From: Prolixibacteraceae bacterium
GTDB taxonomy: Bacteria; Bacteroidota; Bacteroidia; Bacteroidales; Prolixibacteraceae
DNA length: 10,342 nt
Direction: 5' to 3'
Assembly: GCA_007116765.1 (NCBI GenBank)
Contig: SKHV01000217.1
Location: 1-10,342, forward strand
The position numbers were made by a program, and so were the translations under genes. Below, piece by piece: positions 1-5,269 of the stretch (its first letter is position 1; each line of letters opens with the position of its first letter). The notes below the pieces were generated by a model. The model saw only the letters and a list, made by a program, of their open reading frames with translations, was not told the DNA's origin and did no database searches.

Positions 1-648
1 GACCGCCAATTAGCAATTGCCCGCGACTTGGCTACATACAAAATAGTAATAGAGCATTTGCCCGAATTGAGAAGGAGCCACGATATTGACTCAAGGATAT
101 TTTATCAACGTTTGTTCGACAATTTGCACCGCTCGGTGGGTAACGATTTTACACGCTTTTATCAACCAGATTTGGCCGAAGAACTTCAAGTAAAACCGCA
201 CGACATAATTAGTGTTCAGTTTCACGAATTCACGGTAAGTACAATGATTGAACGTGAAAACAGCCGTGCATATCAGCGCGATAGTGCCGTAGTGGGTACA
301 TTCACCGATTCAGAAGGGGTAACACACGAAGTAAAAAATACAGTTAAAGCTAACGTAACAGTTTATTCACGCGAATTATTAACTCGAGGCGTACTCGACA
401 TTACTATAACCGATTATCAAACAGGAGAATTAATTCAAAACAGAAAGTTTCCCGGAGAATTCTTATGGAAAAACGAATGGGCTACATTCAATGGCGATGA
501 GCGCGCATTACCCAACGAAATTCTTTCAATGACACGAGCGCGCCAACAAAACCCGCCTCCTCCACAGGAAATGTTCCTTTTGTGGAGCGAACCTGTTTTT
601 CAAGACGCATTTTCATTTCTGCGCTCATTTTACAACCGCCGGAAATAG
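1..648 (+). CDS. Unidentified protein, 3' part only (5' end outside the window)
   Basis: The reading frame is open from base 1 to the TAG at 646-648, giving 215 residues of a longer protein. A TTG at 28 is in frame, but coding-like sequence continues before it (DRQLAIARD), so it is unlikely to be the true start. I do not recognise the family. The first ~60 residues look alpha-helical, with charged and hydrophobic residues alternating. The middle (~85-165) is rich in alternating beta-strand pattern, for example around VYSRELLTRGVLDITITDYQ. A proline run (NPPPP) lies near residue 186, followed by an aromatic-rich tail ending in basic residues. No membrane segment, cofactor motif or catalytic signature is visible in this part. 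The gene converges with the small lipoprotein gene on the other strand, with 2 bp between the stop codons. That it is coding is fairly sure; its function is unknown. Confidence 0.75.
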   Translation, partial: DRQLAIARDLATYKIVIEHLPELRRSHDIDSRIFYQRLFDNLHRSVGNDFTRFYQPDLAEELQVKPHDIISVQFHEFTVSTMIERENSRAYQRDSAVVGTFTDSEGVTHEVKNTVKANVTVYSRELLTRGVLDITITDYQTGELIQNRKFPGEFLWKNEWATFNGDERALPNEILSMTRARQQNPPPPQEMFLLWSEPVFQDAFSFLRSFYNRRK

Positions 649-650
649 TA

Positions 651-1076
651 TCAATCTAAAAGGTATTCCACATCAACTACCACGCGGTAATCATTAAGAG
701 AAATAAGCGTATCGTTTTCGTAGCGTAGAGGTGTAACTTCTATAATTTCAATTTTGTGGTTTGAAATTGTATCTGTTGATTGCCCTCTCATTTTGCTGTA
801 CTCCAGACTATAGTCTCTGATTCCATCCTGTTCTATTACACTTATGAAAATATGTACTTCACCGGGCGAGCAACACACCACACCAATTGGACAGCGAGTA
901 TCTTCGATATCGGTAATTTCAAGAACCAAATACTGACTTACACGATGAATTTTACTTGCTGTTAATACAATATTACCCTCAGGTATATCGTAAATGTGTT
1001 GCGAAGCTTCTTTTTTACACGATGAAATGAATACAATAATAAGAACAACTCCCCAAAGTCGTAACTTCCCCCTCAT
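651..1076 (-). CDS. Small cysteine-containing lipoprotein of a Bacteroidota family, function unknown
   Basis: This 141-residue protein begins with a lipoprotein signal: basic start (MRGKLR), hydrophobic stretch and lipobox ending at Cys20 (FISSC), followed by KK. It should be exported and lipid-anchored. Residues 55-73 hold an acidic stretch then RCPIGVVCCSPGEV (Cys62, Cys68, Cys69). The end has a strand pattern KIEIIEVTPL...LNDYRVVVDV. From family knowledge, this resembles a group of small Bacteroidota exported proteins with a DSRCP...C.W.GE motif followed by a P-P-Y beta region. Here the usual Trp is replaced by Cys-Ser, which is a departure. The ATG at 1076 is preceded by AGAGG a few bases upstream, a plausible ribosome site. 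It lies 80 bp downstream of the CotH-type gene on the same strand and may be the last gene of that operon or have its own promoter. The biochemical role is unknown. Confidence 0.75.
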   Translation of the reverse strand: MRGKLRLWGVVLIIVFISSCKKEASQHIYDIPEGNIVLTASKIHRVSQYLVLEITDIEDTRCPIGVVCCSPGEVHIFISVIEQDGIRDYSLEYSKMRGQSTDTISNHKIEIIEVTPLRYENDTLISLNDYRVVVDVEYLLD

Positions 1077-1103
1077 AACCTCTTATTTTAATTTCCCTAT
1101 CCT

Positions 1104-1111
1104 CAAAAATA
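1104..1111 (-). promoter_or_regulatory. Candidate -7 promoter element for the small lipoprotein gene
   Basis: On the minus strand this reads TATTTTTG, an exact match to the Bacteroidota -7 consensus TAnnTTTG. It would place a transcription start around 1098, about 22 bases before the ATG at 1076. No TTTG is found 19-21 bases upstream (the nearest TTTG gives a spacer of 14), and the region is T-rich, so a chance match is quite possible. Confidence 0.25.
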
Positions 1112-1156
1112 CAAAAAAAAGAATACAAAAAGCTGTTTAGTAAGCATTAACCTTCA

Positions 1157-2239
1157 TTATTGCATCTTTCCAAATATTCCATCAAGAATTGACAGTCTTT
1201 GTGTAGTCCAATTTTCAATATATTCAATCTCAGTCTGAATATCATCTAATGCTCCAGGCCACCTGTGTTTTTCCCTACCAACTGCTCCTGAACCGCTTAT
1301 TTGCTTTTCATAATTATGAAAATGCGACAATAAGTTTTCATGGCTCAACACATCCTTTCGCAATTCAAACCATCGCTTACTCAAACGCTCGTTAAAGTGT
1401 TCAGGGTCTAAATCCATTAACCGGTCGAACAACTTGAATGAAATCAAACTTTGCGACAGAGAGGGTTCTGCCAACCAGTTTCTCCCCCAGGTGGCATCTA
1501 AATCCCAGGGGCAAATATAAAAAGGCTCATATTCTGATCTTTTAGCCATAAATAGGTTTTTTCCTGAATTATCATGGCCCTGAATTACGTTCATAAAAAT
1601 AAAGTAGTCTATGGCCTGATCGAGGGTAAGTTGGCTATCAATATTATTGTTGAATTCAGTTGAAGAGGAATTGCTTACAAAATTCACAAAATCGTACAAT
1701 GGTTTCCAAATTATTTCATTGTCGGGTTTTGGAAATTTCAGCTCCCATCCACTCCACTCGGGCAAGTTTTTAGAAGTATCGGGTATTACGCCTTCATATA
1801 AAGTTGCCGCCGACCACTCACGCGATTTGTATAAAAAGCCCGTTTCCGGTAGTTGAAGGCTTACATCATCTAAGCGCTCGTTTAGGCAAAATAATCCATG
1901 ATACCTGTTGTTCAAAAATACTTCAACAAAATGACCTAGGCTGGATGAATGTAGCACGTCAAAACCATTCGCAGCTGAGCTCTGCTGTATCTTGTTCCAT
2001 ACATCAAACGATACTCGATTTCGCATATTCGAGCGATCGACATAAGTTGCATCCAGTATCCAGTTATCATTTGCCGGCATGTCAAGCCACGAAACGTGTT
2101 TCGTTTCTCGGGTATCGGCACCTTGAATCAATTCCACCTTCAGTGATTTTTTTGGATAGGCCAACGAAGTAACTCCTCGGGTTCTGATTCGGGCATATTC
2201 ATTATGTGTTTTACCGGCAGCAGTGAGCTCCGATAAGCT
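1157..2239 (-). CDS. C-terminal fragment of the interrupted gene: CotH kinase domain
   Basis: This is the open frame after the internal stop, 360 residues of kinase domain with no ATG at its head. The first in-frame start-like codon is a TTG at 2164, which would begin at LAYPKKS and lose the conserved RIRTRG segment just before it. The first ATG lies further in (the Met of WLDMPAND). The CotH signatures remaining are WILDATYVDRSNMRN, the HDNSGKN loop, the PWDLDATWG acidic motif, and the C-terminal helical part with RWFELR and WTTQRLSILD. Independent translation into an active, exported enzyme is doubtful, because this piece has neither a signal peptide nor a good start. The assignment to the CotH family is firm; activity is not. 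Confidence 0.6.
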   Translation of the reverse strand, partial: SLSELTAAGKTHNEYARIRTRGVTSLAYPKKSLKVELIQGADTRETKHVSWLDMPANDNWILDATYVDRSNMRNRVSFDVWNKIQQSSAANGFDVLHSSSLGHFVEVFLNNRYHGLFCLNERLDDVSLQLPETGFLYKSREWSAATLYEGVIPDTSKNLPEWSGWELKFPKPDNEIIWKPLYDFVNFVSNSSSTEFNNNIDSQLTLDQAIDYFIFMNVIQGHDNSGKNLFMAKRSEYEPFYICPWDLDATWGRNWLAEPSLSQSLISFKLFDRLMDLDPEHFNERLSKRWFELRKDVLSHENLLSHFHNYEKQISGSGAVGREKHRWPGALDDIQTEIEYIENWTTQRLSILDGIFGKMQ

Positions 2240-2242
2240 TTA
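2240..2242 (-). other. Internal TAA stop codon within the CotH-type frame
   Basis: The minus strand reads TTT TGC GGT TAA AGC TTA TCG in the gene's frame. One base change would restore a sense codon (for example AAA, CAA, GAA or TTA). TAA also serves as the normal terminator of the neighbouring genes (at 1157, 2673 and 3411), so the code is standard. Recoding as selenocysteine or pyrrolysine would need TGA or TAG. Confidence 0.85.
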
Positions 2243-2689
2243 ACCGCAAAATATCAATTGGTGATTAGGGATGAAGCCATAACGATGCTCAATTTGAACG
2301 ACTGGATGGTGGGTAAATTTCAAGGTGTATTTCGAATTGCGATTGTTTGAGTCAAAAATCTCAAGCATCAATGAGTCTGAAGAGTCAAAATTTTCGATAT
2401 CAATTTCAGCATTATTGAGCATACTTTTCCCATTAAGTAAAACTTCTTTATTGTTTCCGTAATTCAAAACACCACAAAATATTTCGCCAGGTGACAGCGG
2501 ATATAAGGCGAATTTTTCAAATGTATCCACAAAAATTCTTTTTTCGCCTACGTAAATAATTGAATCATTATGAATATCTATGTTGTATGAAAACTCGCGA
2601 TAACATGAGCTAAGATGTAACAATAAATACATCAGCACAGCTCCGCGAACCAACAAGCAAAGCTTATATGTTTTACAAGCTAAAAACAT
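2240..2689 (-). CDS. N-terminal fragment of the interrupted CotH-type lipoprotein (149 aa)
   Basis: If the TAA at 2240-2242 is real, this is all that is translated from the natural start: a 149-residue lipoprotein. It has a 28-residue signal (basic residues at 7, 9 and 15, hydrophobic GAVLMYLLLHL, Cys29) and then a region without a recognised domain, rich in Asp, Asn and Ser. Its last third (YTLKFTHHPVVQIEHRYG) fits the segment that normally precedes a CotH domain. It contains none of the kinase motifs, so it should have no kinase activity. Alternative reading: a genuine short lipoprotein gene that happens to precede a CotH gene in frame. I consider this less likely, because no start codon follows the stop early enough to include the RG motif. 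Confidence 0.5.
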   Translation of the reverse strand: MFLACKTYKLCLLVRGAVLMYLLLHLSSCYREFSYNIDIHNDSIIYVGEKRIFVDTFEKFALYPLSPGEIFCGVLNYGNNKEVLLNGKSMLNNAEIDIENFDSSDSLMLEIFDSNNRNSKYTLKFTHHPVVQIEHRYGFIPNHQLIFCG

Positions 2690-3365
2690 AACCCAAACCG
2701 AAAGTATGATAAGTGTAAGGCATATAGTTCACCAATTCTTTGTCGTTCCTGTAATAAAACTTTGCCTTCCCATGACCTTTTATTACATATTCGATACCTG
2801 CAATTGATTTAAGTTTTGAAGGGTTGAAACCATGTATTTTATTGGTATTAAGCAAGTACAACTCTGTTGAAGCATAAGGCGCCCAAGGGCTTTTACGCAC
2901 ATTGTATTTCACTCGCAAGCGATTCTTTAACACATTACGGTTGGTTTCGTACACACCACTCCACGAGGCATCATCATCGATATTCTGATATTGCAACCTG
3001 TAAGAAAGCCTGAAACGATCAACACGATGCTTGGCGACTCCAGATACAGCAATTCGGTGCGTATTTTTATAATTCTCGCTATAGTTTTTCCTGTTTTTTG
3101 TATAGCGGTATTTTGTTTCAAACTCAAGAAATTTAACCGGAGCATAAATAACTCCTGCGCCAATGTATGTCCTACCCATCCGGGTAATATTTTGCTCAAG
3201 TGCAAGTTCAGTTTCAGCAAAAACCGAGAATTTTTTGTTTATATCTTTTCCCGCCTCAATAAATGTGCGAAACCTAAAATCGTTTATTACCTTAACCGGC
3301 TGTGCAACAGCTATATTTGATAGTGCCAAAATAAAGCAAAGTAAGAATATAATTTGAACTTTCAT
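2673..3365 (-). CDS. DUF2490-type outer-membrane beta-barrel protein
   Basis: The protein has 230 residues from the ATG at 3365; a TTG at 3392 could add nine, but the ATG places the signal peptide correctly. Residues 1-21 form a Sec signal (MKVQIIFLLCFILALSNIAVA) with an AVA-Q cleavage site. The rest is a run of amphipathic strands with aromatic residues: VINDFRFRTFIEAG, KFSVFAETELALEQN, RTYIGAGVIYAPVKFLEFETKYRY, RFRLSYRLQYQN, KNRLRVKYNV, YASTELYLLN, KLKSIAGIEYVI, AKFYYRND and HTFGLGYVFSL. Typical of the family are the LALEQN...R.YIGAGV pattern followed by KFLEFETKYRY. DUF2490 proteins have no firmly known function; they are thought to sit in the outer membrane of Bacteroidota. It follows the Ig-like lipoprotein gene by 45 bp and overlaps the CotH-type gene by 17 bp, so the latter pair is probably co-translated. 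Family assignment is from pattern memory. Confidence 0.75.
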   Translation of the reverse strand: MKVQIIFLLCFILALSNIAVAQPVKVINDFRFRTFIEAGKDINKKFSVFAETELALEQNITRMGRTYIGAGVIYAPVKFLEFETKYRYTKNRKNYSENYKNTHRIAVSGVAKHRVDRFRLSYRLQYQNIDDDASWSGVYETNRNVLKNRLRVKYNVRKSPWAPYASTELYLLNTNKIHGFNPSKLKSIAGIEYVIKGHGKAKFYYRNDKELVNYMPYTYHTFGLGYVFSL

Positions 3366-3410
3366 AAAATATTGCGGTATGCCTTTTTTCAATTAGTACA
3401 AGCAATTAGT

Positions 3411-5246
3411 TTATTGTTCTTCGAATTGCTTTGGAATAAATTCACCGGGCTTTATATCCCACATTTCTTTCATCTCCCAATTTGATTTTACCTCGAATAT
3501 TTTGGGAAAATAATACACCGGTTCGGGTTGAATATACTTTTTAAAATTTCCGGTATCCCATTTTCCATTCTGGTTATAATCTACAAAAGTTTTTACCCTG
3601 TATTTTCCGGGTGAAAGAAAATCGAACTTTGCTAAGTTCTCTCCTGGTTTTAAAAAAATTTCTTTTACGAGTTCTTCTTCCTGATTATTTTTGAGAAGTT
3701 GTACGATTTGAGTGGTATCAATACCCGAAATATCTAAGGCTATTACCCCATAATATTCTGAATCCTGTGTTTGAAACGAACGTTTGAATTCGTTATTGAA
3801 ATAACCATTATACGACTGCATTGAGGCAGAATCTACAGTTATCCTATAAGCGGTTTTCTGCTTCATATCGAAATCGACAATAATTCTTCGCTTCGAATCA
3901 TCGGCAAAACCAACTGAAAAACTTATTGCTTCGTAGGTAGAATCAGTTACGGCAATTTCGAGATTTACGGCATCAGTGTCGAATAATTCTAATGGCGCGG
4001 GAGCAACAATTTCGAGACTTTTAAATAAATCGAATTGACCCGATGCCAGATTGCTTTGCAAATCGAAGAGCTTAGGCTTATCAACTTCGCTTTCTTCTTC
4101 ACGAACCCTGCTTCGACCTGTGGCAGCACGAGGGGCATATGCCATGAGCAAAGTGTCGGTTTTTGTAAAATAATTATCTAAACTGTCGGTTTTCGTGTAA
4201 TTTAAACTGAAGAATAAAGTATCCGTCTTCGCCAAAAGCGTATCGGTAATCCACACTGAAAGACTGTCGCGCTTTTTATTATACTCTTTGTAACCCCACG
4301 TCTCGATGTTGTGATCAATTATACTTATATTGCATGAGTCGGTCAAAGGCTCACGAAATGTAAAAATCATAAAATCAGCCCTTTCTCTTCGGCTGTAGGT
4401 AAGCGCCTGACTGTAATATTTATGTTCGAAAACAAGCAAACTAAGTGGCTCTGGGTAAAATTGTGTGTGTCCGGTCGATATCAGAGTGTCAGTATCAGTA
4501 ATTAGTGTATCGGGTTGTGCAATAAAAGTAGCGTTGGGTTTAATAAGCGAGTCGGTAAAAGCAATTTTCTCATTATCCTTTGAAAAGAAAAGTTTGCGGT
4601 CAGAATCGACTAAACCGAAAAGCCTGAAGTTTTCTTCCGGAAGATTATCGAACATAAAAAACCCTTCGCTATCGGCACGTGCAATAAAATCGGGCCGTAA
4701 AGAGGTAAATGCGGTATCTTGGTCGAATGTGTATAAAGTTGCAATGGCATTTTTTACAGGCTCAAGGGTAAATGCATCAAGCAAATAACCACTTATACGC
4801 AAGGTATCAATTTCGTCGTAGGTCGAAAACAACATTCTCAAGCCTTCAAGTTCATTCCCTTCGTTAAAATCTTTAATTTCATTCTGAAAATCTACAGAGT
4901 AAGTTCGTCCGGGAATTAAATCTTCGTCAAATCGTACAATCAGATTCCGTCCTCTTATGCGCACTGTAGGCCTCTCGGCAATTGGCGGCGAAACTACTAA
5001 ATTGGCCGCCAGGTTCTCGGCAACAATGTATTCATTGAAACCCAATATAATTTCATTCCCTTCGAAATTGGTTTGTAAGTGCTGGGGACTGCTACTGATA
5101 ATAATTGGAGGAATTGTGTCGCGATCGCCACCTGTTGGACCAACGCCCGGGTTTGCACAAGAGTTTGCCGATAAAATATACACCGCAATTGTTGTTGCTA
5201 CCAGCAATTGTCCGACTAAGTATTTGGTTATTCTTTTAATCTGCAT
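3411..5246 (-). CDS. Ig-like (Big_5) domain lipoprotein
   Basis: The protein has 611 residues from ATG 5246. A TTG at 5276 would add ten but overlaps the PBP gene and moves the signal inward, so ATG 5246 is preferred, leaving 23 bp after the PBP stop. The signal peptide has basic residues at 4, 5 and 8, a hydrophobic core, and Cys30 in ILSANSC, then CANPGVGPTGGDRDTIPP, a start typical of a widespread Bacteroidota lipoprotein family. Residues ~46-142 form a Big_5 Ig-like domain (IPPIIISSSP, FNEYIVAENL, SPP, RTYSVDF..EIKDFNEGN). Residues ~149-215 resemble a carboxypeptidase-regulatory-like beta domain (SGYLLDAFTLEPVKNAIATL, DSEGFFMFDNLP). A Thr-Asp-rich stretch with repeated TDTL/TDSL follows (about 331-366). 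The C-terminal part holds YRVKTFVDYNQNGKWDTGNF and QPEPVYYFP. It is probably anchored in the outer membrane or facing the periplasm. The role is unknown; position behind a PBP gene hints at envelope work. Confidence 0.85.
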   Translation of the reverse strand: MQIKRITKYLVGQLLVATTIAVYILSANSCANPGVGPTGGDRDTIPPIIISSSPQHLQTNFEGNEIILGFNEYIVAENLAANLVVSPPIAERPTVRIRGRNLIVRFDEDLIPGRTYSVDFQNEIKDFNEGNELEGLRMLFSTYDEIDTLRISGYLLDAFTLEPVKNAIATLYTFDQDTAFTSLRPDFIARADSEGFFMFDNLPEENFRLFGLVDSDRKLFFSKDNEKIAFTDSLIKPNATFIAQPDTLITDTDTLISTGHTQFYPEPLSLLVFEHKYYSQALTYSRRERADFMIFTFREPLTDSCNISIIDHNIETWGYKEYNKKRDSLSVWITDTLLAKTDTLFFSLNYTKTDSLDNYFTKTDTLLMAYAPRAATGRSRVREEESEVDKPKLFDLQSNLASGQFDLFKSLEIVAPAPLELFDTDAVNLEIAVTDSTYEAISFSVGFADDSKRRIIVDFDMKQKTAYRITVDSASMQSYNGYFNNEFKRSFQTQDSEYYGVIALDISGIDTTQIVQLLKNNQEEELVKEIFLKPGENLAKFDFLSPGKYRVKTFVDYNQNGKWDTGNFKKYIQPEPVYYFPKIFEVKSNWEMKEMWDIKPGEFIPKQFEEQ

Positions 5247-5269
5247 TGTTTCAATTCTAAATTCTCCTA

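Larger units (their letters stand above)
1157..2689 (-). pseudogene. CotH-kinase-family lipoprotein interrupted by an in-frame TAA
   Basis: One reading frame of 511 codons runs from ATG 2689 to the TAA at 1157-1159, open except for a single TAA at 2240-2242 (codon 150). Codons 1-29 encode a lipoprotein signal ending LHLSSC (Cys29). Codons ~30-130 are strand-rich, and codons ~126-137 (LKFTHHPVVQIE) look like the lead-in to a CotH domain. Directly after the stop the frame continues through EYARIRTRGVTSLAYPKKS (codons 163-181), WILDATYVDRSNMRN (210-224), YKSREW, HDNSGKN (about 372-378) and PWDLDATWG (394-402), all typical of the CotH kinase family (PF08757). Some CotH members phosphorylate proteins in spore coats; in Bacteroidota the substrate is not known to me. 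Because homology runs through the stop in the same frame, this is one gene with a nonsense change or sequence error. The start overlaps the preceding DUF2490-type gene by 17 bp, which suggests translational coupling. Confidence 0.75.

Noticed and set aside
1804..2172. Open plus-strand frame of 122 codons opposite the CotH domain
   Set aside because: It lies wholly antisense to strongly conserved kinase sequence, and its translation shows no domain or signal.
2240..2242. Idea that TAA is read as an amino acid in this organism
   Set aside because: Neighbouring genes end naturally at TAA (1157, 2673, 3411 and 10311-10313), so TAA is an ordinary stop here.
4465..4788. Open plus-strand frame opposite the Ig-like lipoprotein
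   Set aside because: Its translation is low-complexity (Ser, Lys, Val), with no start signal or family resemblance; a shadow of the real gene.
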